This document shows, piece after piece, positions 1-8,928 of a stretch of 64,000 bases of DNA. The number at the start of each line of letters is the position of its first letter. The stretch's first letter is position 1. The notes beneath the pieces are model-generated. The model was not told where the DNA came from, made no database searches, and saw nothing but the letters and a program-made list of their open reading frames with translations. Source of the stretch: Mucilaginibacter sp. L196 (GTDB lineage Bacteria; Bacteroidota; Bacteroidia; Sphingobacteriales; Sphingobacteriaceae). The stretch lies in the NCBI RefSeq assembly GCF_009765905.1, contig NZ_LMUO01000011.1, forward strand, positions 248,001-312,000. The letters are read 5' to 3'. The position numbers and the translations under genes were made by a program.

Positions 1-963
1 TTCGGCATCATTACGGCAGTTTTTGCGGTCGATGTTACTCATGTTTTGTACCGCCTTAGCCATTCCTTTTATATCATCACAAAGGAAACCATTGTGCCCG
101 TTGATAACAACTTCGGTAGTTGAGCCGCCTTTTAATGCAATAATTGGCGTACCGCATGCTAAGGCTTCAGCCATCACAATGCCGAAGGGCTCGTTCCATT
201 CAATGGGCATTAAAAAAGCCGCCGCAGAGCCGAGTAATTTGTTTTTTTGCTCATCATTTACCGGGCCTGTGTAGGTTATTTGTTCACCGTCAATAAACGG
301 CTTAATCTGTTCATTAAAATAAGCCTGTGCATAGTCGGGAATATTTCCGGCAATAACCAATTTTCTGTTGGTTTGCTTCGCGATGGTGATGGCATGATGG
401 GGGCCTTTAATCTGTTCTATGCGCCCTAAAAACACTAGCGGCGCATTGTTTTTAACCTCGCTGCAAAAAGTATAATCATCCATCGATACGGAATTATATA
501 CCGTAGCGGCTGGCGCAAAAGGAACAATTTGATTAGAAATGTAATCGCTGCACCCGGTAAACATCAGGCTGCCTTTTGCCGCGATTCTCATCGATTTCTG
601 TATCTGCGAAAGTGTTGGTTCGCGCTGGTAACTCATAATCTTTGGGATTCCGGTTGGCAATAAGGCTGATAGATAAGCAAGCCTGCCGAAGGTATGTATT
701 ACATCGGGTTTTGAAAATAACAGTCGGCTTACTAATAATGTGTTTCCCAATAAGCCCGTAATGCTTTGCTTTGTTGATGGATAGTTGTATTGTTTATCTG
801 CTACGGTTTTTGAATCGGGGTGGGCAAAAAGGCTTACCTGGTGCCCTTTTTGTTTTAGTTCGATGATCAGGCTGTTTATGATGCGCTCTATCCCGCCGTA
901 TAATACTGGTGGAACCGGGATTTCAGGATCAGCTATGATGGCGATATTTAATTTAGCGGGCAC
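1..963 (-). CDS. GT4-family glycosyltransferase, 3' end cut by window
   Basis: Reading the minus strand from a GTG at 963 gives an open frame to the left edge. It begins PAKLNIAIIADPEIPVPP, then YGGIERIINSLI, the usual N-terminal substrate loop of GT-B retaining glycosyltransferases. Further on are LVFLGRIEQIKGPHHAI and EWNEPFGIVMAEALACGTPI, the nucleotide-sugar binding EPFGxxxxEAxAxGxP motif of GT4. The C-terminus lies outside the window. The proposed GTG start overlaps the end of the acyltransferase gene by 11 bp, as is common in this operon; no ATG is available near the conserved N-terminus. It probably adds a sugar to the cytoplasmic lipid-linked exopolysaccharide precursor. Acceptor and donor cannot be told. 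Confidence 0.85.
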   Translation of the reverse strand, partial: MPAKLNIAIIADPEIPVPPVLYGGIERIINSLIIELKQKGHQVSLFAHPDSKTVADKQYNYPSTKQSITGLLGNTLLVSRLLFSKPDVIHTFGRLAYLSALLPTGIPKIMSYQREPTLSQIQKSMRIAAKGSLMFTGCSDYISNQIVPFAPAATVYNSVSMDDYTFCSEVKNNAPLVFLGRIEQIKGPHHAITIAKQTNRKLVIAGNIPDYAQAYFNEQIKPFIDGEQITYTGPVNDEQKNKLLGSAAAFLMPIEWNEPFGIVMAEALACGTPIIALKGGSTTEVVINGHNGFLCDDIKGMAKAVQNMSNIDRKNCRNDAE

Positions 964-1984
964 TGGAGTAACGGATTTTTTTAGACAGTTTTATGGCCCA
1001 TTTTTCAATGCCGATATAAAACAAGTAAGCCAAACCTATGCTAATTGCCAAAGTACCTGTAAGTAATAAATATTTTTGAGCAGTGGTATTTGCATATCGC
1101 ATTAAATAATGAATAATACGCTGGCCAATAGGTACATGGGTAAGGTATAATGAGTAGGAGATATTTGATAAAAAAGTAACCAGTTTGTATTTACGAAAAG
1201 GTATTAAAATAATAATGATGGTAAATATGGTTACCGGTAAAAAAGTAGATTTATTAATCGCGATAAGAACCAATGAGGCCAGTAGTAACCCTATTAGTAT
1301 AAATTGGGGATACTGTTTGTGATAATTAATAAAGTACATTAATATACCTACACAAAAAAATGGAAACTCCTCAAAAATTAAACTTGTATCAGCAAAAGTT
1401 AAATAGCTTGATGCCAGGAAACAGATTATTATAATTGTAAGCCAGTATATCGACTTTTTCATCAAACCAAACAACAGGCCTATTATTATATAAAAATGAA
1501 ACTCGATGCCTAAAGTCCAATACACACCATTATAATATGAATTAGGACCATCCATCATGAAGTTGTTAAGATAACCTATATGAAAAAGCAGCCTAAGCCA
1601 GGAAAAATTAACAGGGATATGGTTATGATAAAAAGCAAACCAGGCTGCCAGTAAAGCAATTGGTATTGAAAGTAAATAGGGTGGCTCAACGCGTATTAAT
1701 CTCTTTTTTAAAAATGTAAAGAACTGTTTAATACTATAGTTGGCAGGCAAACTATAGCATATAATAAACCCGGATATTATAAAAAATATCTGTACACCCC
1801 TATAACCATAGGCGAGAGATTTTCTCACGGGATCAGAAGCGGATAAGAGCCTTGAATCGCTGGTTACAAAATGAAACAGGCACACACCAACAGATGCTAC
1901 CATTCTTAAAAAGCTTATCTGATGTAAACTTTGTTTTTTGGTATCAATTGAGCTGTTTTCAATTGCCGCTACGGTATTATCCAT
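953..1984 (-). CDS. Acyltransferase 3 family membrane protein (OafA-like)
   Basis: A 343-residue integral membrane protein with about ten hydrophobic segments. The first carries FLRMVASVGVCLFHFVTS, with the family's conserved histidine in the first transmembrane helix, followed by GVQIFFIISGFII and the KKRLIRVEPPYLLSI loop. YWTLGIEFHFYIIIGL matches the conserved W-x-L-x-x-E region. Such enzymes transfer acetyl or other acyl groups onto sugars of surface polysaccharides. The start overlaps the stop of the upstream glycosyltransferase (TAATG), and the end overlaps the next gene, so it is cotranscribed with the glycosyltransferases. The likely role is O-acylation of the repeat unit; the acyl group is not predictable. 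Confidence 0.88.
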   Translation of the reverse strand: MDNTVAAIENSSIDTKKQSLHQISFLRMVASVGVCLFHFVTSDSRLLSASDPVRKSLAYGYRGVQIFFIISGFIICYSLPANYSIKQFFTFLKKRLIRVEPPYLLSIPIALLAAWFAFYHNHIPVNFSWLRLLFHIGYLNNFMMDGPNSYYNGVYWTLGIEFHFYIIIGLLFGLMKKSIYWLTIIIICFLASSYLTFADTSLIFEEFPFFCVGILMYFINYHKQYPQFILIGLLLASLVLIAINKSTFLPVTIFTIIIILIPFRKYKLVTFLSNISYSLYLTHVPIGQRIIHYLMRYANTTAQKYLLLTGTLAISIGLAYLFYIGIEKWAIKLSKKIRYSSAR

Positions 1985-3225
1985 TATCTTGAATATATAT
2001 TGATCATCTCTTCGGCCACTTTGTTTTGGTTTCTTTGTGCGGGGTAATCATATGACGAGAAAATATCAGTGAGATTCTCTTTTAACAGATGAAGTAAACT
2101 ATTTACATCGTCATGCTTATAAAGTATAACTGGGTAGTTTAAACCCGCCCATTCGCGCATACCGCCCAAACTGTTGGCAATAACAGGTATATGGCGGGCA
2201 ACGGCTTCGAACATAACATATGGCCCGGTTTCGTTACAAACCGATGGGATACATAAAACATTCAGCTCATTATAAAATGAGTCGATGTTATCAGCAGTAT
2301 AGTTGTATCCCCATTTTATATTAGGGAAGTCTTTGGTTTTACTTAACAATTTCGCCCCATATTTATCCTCCGCCGGTACCTTAATAGCCGCGATTAACAG
2401 GGTAAAACGAGTTGGGTCGAGTTGTTTAAAAGCGTCGATCAGGACATGCAAGCCTTTTTCAGGACTTATGCGCCCTGCAAACCCTATGGTGATAGGGTTG
2501 GTGTTTTTTAATTCCTGATGATCGTTGATCTGTTTGAAGGTATGCCTGCTTAAAGCTAATTGATCGGGATTAAAGTCATTCATTAAAAAAACATCCTGCT
2601 GCCAGTTACTCATAGTAACTACAGTTGAGCAGGTTGCTTTAATTTTTTCCAAATGATCCTTTTTTATTGCTGATGCCTGTGAAAGCTGGGATGGCTGTTT
2701 AAGTAAACGCATCGCTTTAGCCGCAAGTGGACTTAATATTTGGGGAAGCCCCTGCGTGTTTAGGTAACATGACTGGCAGGTATTAAGCCGCACTTTACCA
2801 TCGCATATTTCCTGACCATATTGCATTAAATCGCCTCGTAAACAGGTGTTTCCGGGTATATGTGAGGTGAAGATCACCTTCGCGCCTGTTTGTTTGGCAG
2901 CCTGGTAATGATAAATGCTTATTGACGTAGTTAAGGTATGAAAATGAACTACATCAGCCTTTAATTCGGATAGTTTATCAATAAAGGATTGCAGATTATT
3001 CGCGGGCATAATGCCTGCGATAACCTCTTTTCGGTTATCAGTATTGGGTGGAATAGTGTGAATTTCAAAATCATCGAATTGATAACTACCTGAAGATTCG
3101 CTAATGGTGAGGATGATTACATCTATCCCAGCGGAACGTAACCCTTGTGCTAATTCATGAACATATTTTTCAGTCCCTCCGCTGGATTGTGGGTAAAAGT
3201 AATCAGTTACTAATAAAGCCCTCAT
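1984..3225 (-). CDS. GT4-family glycosyltransferase with a cysteine-containing insert
   Basis: 413 residues with a GT-B architecture. The N-terminus reads MRALLVTDYFYPQSSGGTE, followed by KYVHELAQGL; the C-terminal half has IGFAGRISPEKGLHVLIDAF and CNETGPYVMFEAVARHIPVI, the donor-binding region. Around residues 125-160 there is an insert with four cysteines (CLRGD, EICDG, CQSCY), a pattern seen in a subset of GT4 enzymes and possibly metal-binding. The start codon directly follows a TAA at 3226-3228, and the stop overlaps the next gene's ATG. It probably builds the exopolysaccharide repeat unit; sugar specificity is unknown. Confidence 0.9.
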   Translation of the reverse strand: MRALLVTDYFYPQSSGGTEKYVHELAQGLRSAGIDVIILTISESSGSYQFDDFEIHTIPPNTDNRKEVIAGIMPANNLQSFIDKLSELKADVVHFHTLTTSISIYHYQAAKQTGAKVIFTSHIPGNTCLRGDLMQYGQEICDGKVRLNTCQSCYLNTQGLPQILSPLAAKAMRLLKQPSQLSQASAIKKDHLEKIKATCSTVVTMSNWQQDVFLMNDFNPDQLALSRHTFKQINDHQELKNTNPITIGFAGRISPEKGLHVLIDAFKQLDPTRFTLLIAAIKVPAEDKYGAKLLSKTKDFPNIKWGYNYTADNIDSFYNELNVLCIPSVCNETGPYVMFEAVARHIPVIANSLGGMREWAGLNYPVILYKHDDVNSLLHLLKENLTDIFSSYDYPAQRNQNKVAEEMINIYSR

Positions 3226-3465
3226 TTACCGGATATTGGTTTTAACTGATGTATCAAATTGCGTATTCTGTTTTATTCTTTGCGATGTATTTAACAGCAA
3301 GAAACCCCATAAAACGCTGTACGTTTTTTTAGCAGAAGCAGCTTTAAAGCGGTTATCTTTTAAGTTACTAATATACTCTGCAGGGAACGGATTTGCAGGT
3401 GAGTCGTTGTACACCTCACACTCCCGTGGGTAAATGTTTGTGCCGGCAAGCTGGCTACGCTTCGT
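3226..3465 (-). pseudogene. Possible 3' remnant of a lost gene in the 297-bp gap 3226-3522
   Basis: The only gap of this size inside the glycosyltransferase operon. On the minus strand a frame runs without stop from 3465 to a TAA at 3226-3228, which is immediately followed by the ATG of the next gene. That stop/start juxtaposition is typical of a true gene end in this operon. The 79-codon frame has no ATG; the first possible start is GTG at 3414. Visible text includes NIYPRECEVYNDSPANPFP and TYSVLWGFLLLNTSQRIKQ. I do not recognise a family. It may be the decayed tail of a gene deleted from the cluster, or chance. Nothing else was seen in the gap. Confidence 0.3.
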
Positions 3466-3522
3466 TTAAAAGTGGAATCCCGGTTATGTGTAGGTAAGAA
3501 AACCTTTACTATTGCCAATTAA

Positions 3523-4485
3523 TTATAAATAAAGCCTTTTAAATGATGCGATTTTTTCGGCAGTGCGATAGCCGAAGATTAAACTGGCAATATGTAAAAA
3601 GAATGATTTTTCCGGGATATAACCAGGCTCAATTTGTAATAGGAAATTGATAGCTTTATTAAAATATTCTTTGTTGTGGATAGAAAACTCATGAATACAA
3701 AACCGTAGCGAATCTATTATAGCTTGTTTTTTTTGTCGGGCATTCTCCGGATCATGTTTCCATATTTCATACACTTCGATTGCGTTTGTATAGCAGTCAA
3801 CCATAAAAGCATTGGTGCGTTGTGATAGTGAGTTAGCTTGTTGTGTGCGATACAGCGCCTGCAACCCCGGCGTATAAATTATTTTACCACTGTGCCGCAC
3901 GGCATCAAACAGATATCGCGCATCCTGTATTATGGGCAAGTTATCGTTCCATTTTAATTGCTTTACAAGCCGGGTGGAATATAATAAAGTTGCCGGCGGG
4001 CACCAAAAATCAGTAAAGGCCGCAATTTCGGGTATGCCTGTAATTTGTTTTTGAATGATTTCAATAATGGATATTTCACCATTAATTGTAGTGAATTTTT
4101 GCCAATCGCCGTAGGCAATATCAGCATCGCTATCTATTAGCGCATTAAGCTGCTGCTTAATTTTGCCGGGTTGCAGCAGGTCATCGCTGTCGAGGTATTG
4201 GATATAATCTCCTTTGGCATGTTCAAGGCCCGTAGTTCTTGCTGCACTTACGCCTCGGTTTTTAGTAGTGATGATGGTGCATTCCTTGCAATAATTATCC
4301 AGGATAACTTGAGACTGATCTGTTGAGCCATCATTAACCACGATGATTTCCAGTTTAAAAGAATCATCTTTTTGTATCAATGCAGATTGTACGGTAGCGG
4401 GTAAAGTTGATGCCGCGTTATAAGTAGGGATAATGATAGAAACCAAAGGTAGATTAGCCAATGATGTTTTTGAGTTTGATAACAA
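3523..4485 (-). CDS. GT2-family glycosyltransferase
   Basis: 320 residues. The N-terminal GT-A domain shows VSIIIPTYNAASTLPATVQ, then VVNDGSTDQS (first Asp), NRGVSAARTTGLEHAKGDYI, and the metal-binding motif YLDSDDLLQPGKI near residue 100. The C-terminal third is helical, without membrane segments. It is an inverting, nucleotide-sugar-dependent transferase acting at the cytoplasmic face. The start lies 32 bp inside the upstream gene; no later ATG precedes the conserved first strand, so this start is preferred. Part of the exopolysaccharide operon. Specificity unknown. Confidence 0.9.
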   Translation of the reverse strand: MLSNSKTSLANLPLVSIIIPTYNAASTLPATVQSALIQKDDSFKLEIIVVNDGSTDQSQVILDNYCKECTIITTKNRGVSAARTTGLEHAKGDYIQYLDSDDLLQPGKIKQQLNALIDSDADIAYGDWQKFTTINGEISIIEIIQKQITGIPEIAAFTDFWCPPATLLYSTRLVKQLKWNDNLPIIQDARYLFDAVRHSGKIIYTPGLQALYRTQQANSLSQRTNAFMVDCYTNAIEVYEIWKHDPENARQKKQAIIDSLRFCIHEFSIHNKEYFNKAINFLLQIEPGYIPEKSFFLHIASLIFGYRTAEKIASFKRLYL

Positions 4486-5341
4486 TGCGTGATAGTAACG
4501 AGCGCTCGAACCATTGCCTTTGCATGTATGTTAGTTTGAAGGTGCTTTTTACCGGGGCGTTATTTTTAAACAGATAGGCATACCATAAATCGTCATAAGC
4601 GTTGGGCGATTTTGGTGGGGTAAGGCTTATATCCCAAGGTTTGTTCTGGCCGGTGCAATGTAGAAAAGCATACGGCTTGAAACTACCTATTGAATAAAAA
4701 GGGTGCTGAGGAACTACAACTGAATACCAGTCAGACAATTGAATGGAGATGATGTCTTCTGGAGGATTAGCTTGTAAAATAGCATTCAATATGTCTTGAT
4801 CTGGCATGGGTAACCTGCTATTATTAAACAGTGATGCTGTTAAGTCCAGGTGTTGTGAACTTAACTCCATCCAATGATTTAGTAGTTGTTTATGATGAGC
4901 CATATTTCCTGCAAAAAAGCCAGAATTGTAATACCACTTATGATTTGCCGAATCATTATCTACAGAATAAATTTCCGTCCAAAACGATCTGCGATATTCA
5001 TGTTCAGAAACTATGCCTTCTATGCAGGAAATAAACTTATTTGTTGCTAATAATCGTTCTATTTCGGGTATAAACTGTGCGTTAGTGACAATTATATCGG
5101 CATCAAAAAAAATAAATTTTTCGGATGGGTATTGTAATAAAAATAACGGTTTTAAGTTTACAGGATTCCAATCGGTTTCAATAATTACTTGTGTGATACC
5201 TTCAACATCATTAAGCTCGGGTAAATTTATATCGGTGGCTACAATAATTGGGTTATCAATTCCCAGCTGCCTTATTGAATTAATAAGCGCAAATGCACCG
5301 TATTTGAATTTTTTGGTGCAAAGAGTGTAAATGGTAACCAA
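4454..5341 (-). CDS. GT8-like nucleotide-sugar transferase, copy 1 of a tandem pair
   Basis: 295 residues beginning MVTIYTLCTKKFKYGAFALI. The motif KFIFFDADIIVTN supplies the DxD metal/nucleotide-sugar site, and HKWYYNSGFFAGN matches the glycogenin/GT8-like acceptor region. AFLHCTGQNKPW near residue 230 resembles the HxxGxxKPW motif of GT8 enzymes. The adjacent gene at 5344-6234 is a clear paralogue aligning end to end (roughly half the residues identical by eye), separated by 2 bp. The pair probably arose by tandem duplication and may add similar sugars successively. Exact chemistry unknown. Confidence 0.8.
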   Translation of the reverse strand: MVTIYTLCTKKFKYGAFALINSIRQLGIDNPIIVATDINLPELNDVEGITQVIIETDWNPVNLKPLFLLQYPSEKFIFFDADIIVTNAQFIPEIERLLATNKFISCIEGIVSEHEYRRSFWTEIYSVDNDSANHKWYYNSGFFAGNMAHHKQLLNHWMELSSQHLDLTASLFNNSRLPMPDQDILNAILQANPPEDIISIQLSDWYSVVVPQHPFYSIGSFKPYAFLHCTGQNKPWDISLTPPKSPNAYDDLWYAYLFKNNAPVKSTFKLTYMQRQWFERSLLSRIVIKLKNIIG

Positions 5342-5343
5342 GT

Positions 5344-6234
5344 TTAGTTTAAAATCTTTTTTAACTTAATTATAATACGTGAAATTATAGTGCGCTCAAA
5401 CCATTGCTTTACCCACCATGAAATTTCAGGATTAAAGTTTACAGGCTGTGTATTTTTACGTGAATAATAGTACCACAGATCATCATAAGCGTGAGGGGCC
5501 CTTGCAGGGATTTTTTTTACTTTCCACGATTTATCTTTGTCTGTACAATGCAAAAAAGCGTGAGGTCTGAAATTACCAATATGAAAGAATGGGCTGTAAT
5601 CTGTCGTAAATATTCGCCAGTCAGGTATTTGAATAGTTACCATTGCATTTATTGGAAGCGTTTGCAAAATAGCATTTAGCGTATCTTGGTCTGCCATTGG
5701 TAACCTCTCATTTTCAAATAGAAAGGCTTTTAAATTGAGGTACTTTTGGTTAAGCTCCATCCAATCCATCAGCAATTGTTTATGCTGTTTTAATGTGCCT
5801 GCAAAAAAGCCTGCATTATAATACCAGCTATGTTCAATTTTGTCAGTATTTCCAGGATAAATTTCCTTCCAGTAACTTCTTCTTATTTCGTTTTCACTCA
5901 CAATACCATCTATGGGTACAATTAATTTATCCTCATCGAGTAGTTTTTCAATCTCGGGAATGAATGTTTTGCTGGTTAAAATAATGTCAGCATCAAAATA
6001 TATAAACCGATCAGAGGGCTGTTTTAAGATGGTATATGCCTTAAGATTTGTACCATTCCAATCAGTATCAAATATAAATTGAGAAACGCCGTCAACAGCA
6101 TCTAATTCCTGTAAATGAACATCGGTGCCTACAACAATTGGGTTTGCGCAGCCCATGGCTCTGATTGAATTAATAAGCGCAAAAGCGCCATATTTATATC
6201 CTTGTCCTGTACAAACTGTGTAAATGGTGGTCAT
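5344..6234 (-). CDS. GT8-like nucleotide-sugar transferase, copy 2 of a tandem pair
   Basis: 296 residues, starting MTTIYTVCTGQGYKYGAFAL. RFIYFDADIILTS holds the DxD motif, HSWYYNAGFFAGT the conserved acceptor-side motif, and AFLHCTDKDKSW the C-terminal counterpart of the HxxGxxKPW motif, with the Gly and Pro replaced. It lies 1 bp after the upstream GT2 gene and 2 bp before its paralogue. The two copies have clearly diverged, so the duplication is not recent. It belongs to the exopolysaccharide operon. Donor and acceptor cannot be predicted. Confidence 0.8.
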   Translation of the reverse strand: MTTIYTVCTGQGYKYGAFALINSIRAMGCANPIVVGTDVHLQELDAVDGVSQFIFDTDWNGTNLKAYTILKQPSDRFIYFDADIILTSKTFIPEIEKLLDEDKLIVPIDGIVSENEIRRSYWKEIYPGNTDKIEHSWYYNAGFFAGTLKQHKQLLMDWMELNQKYLNLKAFLFENERLPMADQDTLNAILQTLPINAMVTIQIPDWRIFTTDYSPFFHIGNFRPHAFLHCTDKDKSWKVKKIPARAPHAYDDLWYYYSRKNTQPVNFNPEISWWVKQWFERTIISRIIIKLKKILN

Positions 6235-6235
6235 G

Positions 6236-7162
6236 TTATTTTTTTAGCCTATTAATCATTTTTTTAGCTCTATTTGTGGCAATCAGAGCATTAATGCTCA
6301 TCAACACCTCAAATGGATCATCCATTAATGTTGTAAATAAGTGTTTGATGAATCCTCCTACGGTCCACTTATTTGTTTCGCGGTTATTTATATAATAAAG
6401 AAGTATATGGCTATAGGCCATTGAATATTTTAGTTTTAACAGATATTTCCTGTTTATCCGTTGTTTAGGAATATAATGTTGTAACCTCAAACTATTAAAC
6501 AGGCCAGTTTTGTAGCCCAATTCGTAGGCAACATAATTTAAATCAGTATCTCCTCCGGATAATAAATTTCCTTCTTTGCGGTCAAGCATTGTTCGCAAAT
6601 AGTTATCCTTTGTATATTCTATATAATGTAATCCAAAGGTATGGTCCATACACATCCCGGCACCGCCGCAAAAAGCATCGTCGCTGGCTGATGAGGCTAT
6701 TTTATCAAGATCAACATCATAAACCGCCACCATATCTTTACGTTTTAAAAACCATTCTTTTGGGGCAACCTCATAAACACCATAACATTTTGAAGGACTA
6801 AAAAGTCCTAAACCGGGATTTTGCTGTGCGATTGTGTAGGCATTGTTGATGTAGTCGGGATATAACCAATTGTCATCATCACAAAATATAATTAAATCAG
6901 ACGCGGCTTCTAATATCCCTCGTTTACGGGCACAAACTAATCCGGGCATTGGCTCATCAATAACTCTAAAAGGGACGGATTTTAAGCCAACCTTTTCCCA
7001 TGCCTCGGCCGCAGATTTTCCGGTATCATCGGTAGATGCGTTGTTTATTATAATAAGCTCCCAGTTAATACCACGGCTATCCTGCTTGCCCAGATGGGAT
7101 AACGTATCATATATTCTGTTGGCACTGTTATAGCAGCAAATAATAACGCTTACGCTTTCCAT
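6236..7162 (-). CDS. GT2-family glycosyltransferase
   Basis: 308 residues with VSVIICCYNSANRIYDTLS, then LIIINNASTDDTG in place of the usual NDGSTD, PGLVCARKRGILEAASDLI, and the catalytic metal motif IIFCDDDNWLYPDY. The centre has CGGAGMCMDHTFG and later LLSGGDTDLNYVAYELG, which contains the acidic residue expected of the catalytic base region. No membrane helices. The start overlaps the end of the preceding GT2 gene by 13 bp. It probably adds one residue of the repeat unit. Confidence 0.9.
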   Translation of the reverse strand: MESVSVIICCYNSANRIYDTLSHLGKQDSRGINWELIIINNASTDDTGKSAAEAWEKVGLKSVPFRVIDEPMPGLVCARKRGILEAASDLIIFCDDDNWLYPDYINNAYTIAQQNPGLGLFSPSKCYGVYEVAPKEWFLKRKDMVAVYDVDLDKIASSASDDAFCGGAGMCMDHTFGLHYIEYTKDNYLRTMLDRKEGNLLSGGDTDLNYVAYELGYKTGLFNSLRLQHYIPKQRINRKYLLKLKYSMAYSHILLYYINNRETNKWTVGGFIKHLFTTLMDDPFEVLMSINALIATNRAKKMINRLKK

Positions 7163-8076
7163 GTTATATAGTTTTTCAGCTTACCTAAATAGCGTCTAAG
7201 CCGTTGTGAAATCACATATGCTTTCGAGAATTTTAAAGGTAACCCAGGATGTAAAGCTTTCATTTCATTCAATACACCGAAAATTTCAGGATGCGATGTG
7301 AATTTTTGTAGCTTGTTTTTAACCAGACTTTTGAAATGCGGACTATCAATATTACATAGATCACAGATATATTTCAATGCTTCAAATTCTTCTTTAATAA
7401 TTACCGGGGTTGAAGATAATGTATGGCTGACCCCTGTTGTATTGACGCGATAATAATTTAAGATTTTACCGGAGATAATAACATTGCCCGTAAGAGCTAA
7501 TTCCGACCAAAATATCCAATCGCCACAAAATTTATATTTTAAATATTCACTGGTAACCTTTTTATAATTAGTTTTTTTCCACAAGCACATACTTGCATTA
7601 AATATAGCATTTCCGTTGAGCATGTGGGTTGTTAAAAAAGTCATCCCATTAAGGTGGTGGTGTGTATGCTCCGCTTTGTATTTATAAAGTATTTTACCAC
7701 TTTCATCAACAAAAGCCGATTGGCAATACGTAAGTGCGGTATCAGTTTCGAGGCCGGAGACCAGGGTCTCTAAAAATGTATTTTCGCAATAGTCATCGCT
7801 TTCGGCAATCCAGATGTAATCTCCCTGTGCCAACTCAATGCCTGCTTTCCATTGTTTAAATGTGGACCCGCTATTTTTTTCGTTGTAAACAATATGGGTA
7901 ATTTTTTCGGATTGCCTGAATTGTTCAATAATTTCTTTGCTGTTATCGGTTGAACGATCATCTAATATAATAATCTCAAAGTTTTGATAGGTTTGATCTA
8001 ATACAGACACAATCCGCTGTTTGAGGAACCGGGCATGATTATAATTGGGAATGATTACAGAAATTTTTACAGGCAA
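7150..8076 (-). CDS. GT2-family glycosyltransferase
   Basis: 308 residues. The GT-A fold is shown by ISVIIPNYNHARFLKQRIVS, IIILDDRSTDNSKEII and GDYIWIAESDDYCENTFLE (ExDD version of the DxD site). WIFWSELALTG gives the C-terminal acidic position. The tail is basic and has no membrane segment. The gene is separated by 3 bp from the upstream GT2 gene and overlaps the downstream one. One of four consecutive GT2 genes here; its substrate is unknown. Confidence 0.9.
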   Translation of the reverse strand: MPVKISVIIPNYNHARFLKQRIVSVLDQTYQNFEIIILDDRSTDNSKEIIEQFRQSEKITHIVYNEKNSGSTFKQWKAGIELAQGDYIWIAESDDYCENTFLETLVSGLETDTALTYCQSAFVDESGKILYKYKAEHTHHHLNGMTFLTTHMLNGNAIFNASMCLWKKTNYKKVTSEYLKYKFCGDWIFWSELALTGNVIISGKILNYYRVNTTGVSHTLSSTPVIIKEEFEALKYICDLCNIDSPHFKSLVKNKLQKFTSHPEIFGVLNEMKALHPGLPLKFSKAYVISQRLRRYLGKLKNYITWKA

Positions 8077-8079
8077 GAG

Positions 8080-8928
8080 CTATTTACTTTTTAAAATACT
8101 TTTAAGAAAGGCTAAAGGTTTTAATAATATATTACCTATTCTATATGAGTTTGAGTTTTGCATCCGCTCAACCTGATCTTTAAGTAAATAGTTTTCATAA
8201 AGTATTTTTAAATACGAGCCGAAGTGTTTACGATAATTTTCAATTTTAGCATTGTAAATCAATTCTCGATAAAGTTCTATATCATCAACTCGTATCGAAT
8301 TATTTCTCGACACCTGTTTAATTCGATAGTGGAACAAAATATCTGGTATTTGATACACTTCTGATTGAATATCTAATAATCTGACCCAAAATTCCCAATC
8401 TTCATATCCTTGTTTAAAATCAATATTATATCCTCCTATTTCTTCCCATACTGATTTACGATATATGGCGGAACAAAAGATACAATTATCCATGAGCAGG
8501 TATTGGTAGCTATATGGAGGTAATTGCCAATGACCGTTTTCAGAGCCAAATTTATTGGCCTGGCAGTATACCAACCTTAGGTTTTTATTAATTTCATAGG
8601 CTTTTAAAGCTTTCGCAATATATTCAGCACCTATTAGATCATCGGCATCCAATGGAAGAATATATTCGCCTCGGGCAGATTCAATGCCTGTATTCCTGGC
8701 CGCAGACAGGCCACCATTTTGCTGGTGGATATATTTGAACCGTTCGTCTTTAGCTATCCACTCTTTGGCAACAGCTTCGGTATTATCTGTTGAGCCATCA
8801 TTTATTATAATGCACTCCCAATTGGCGGCAGTTTGTATCAAAACACTGTTTAAGGTTTCGGGTAGAAACTCTGCATGGTTATAACAGGGGACGATTATGG
8901 AGATGGCGGGTTTCAAGATTTTATCCAT
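8080..8928 (-). CDS. GT2-family glycosyltransferase
   Basis: 282 residues. Motifs in order are ISIIVPCYNHAEFLPETLNS, CIIINDGSTDNTEAVAKEW, QNGGLSAARNTGIESARGEY, ILPLDADDLIGAEYI (DxDD metal site), and KQGYEDWEFWVRLLD, where the ED pair is the expected catalytic base region of inverting GT2 enzymes. The C-terminal 70 residues are basic. Start overlaps the upstream gene by 16 bp. It is one of the clearest canonical GT2 enzymes of the cluster; specificity unknown. Confidence 0.92.
   Translation of the reverse strand: MDKILKPAISIIVPCYNHAEFLPETLNSVLIQTAANWECIIINDGSTDNTEAVAKEWIAKDERFKYIHQQNGGLSAARNTGIESARGEYILPLDADDLIGAEYIAKALKAYEINKNLRLVYCQANKFGSENGHWQLPPYSYQYLLMDNCIFCSAIYRKSVWEEIGGYNIDFKQGYEDWEFWVRLLDIQSEVYQIPDILFHYRIKQVSRNNSIRVDDIELYRELIYNAKIENYRKHFGSYLKILYENYLLKDQVERMQNSNSYRIGNILLKPLAFLKSILKSK

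Noticed and set aside
953..3225. Plus-strand frames opposite the glycosyltransferase genes
   Set aside because: They are antisense to well-supported coding regions, lack family motifs and vary with the codon pattern of the true gene.
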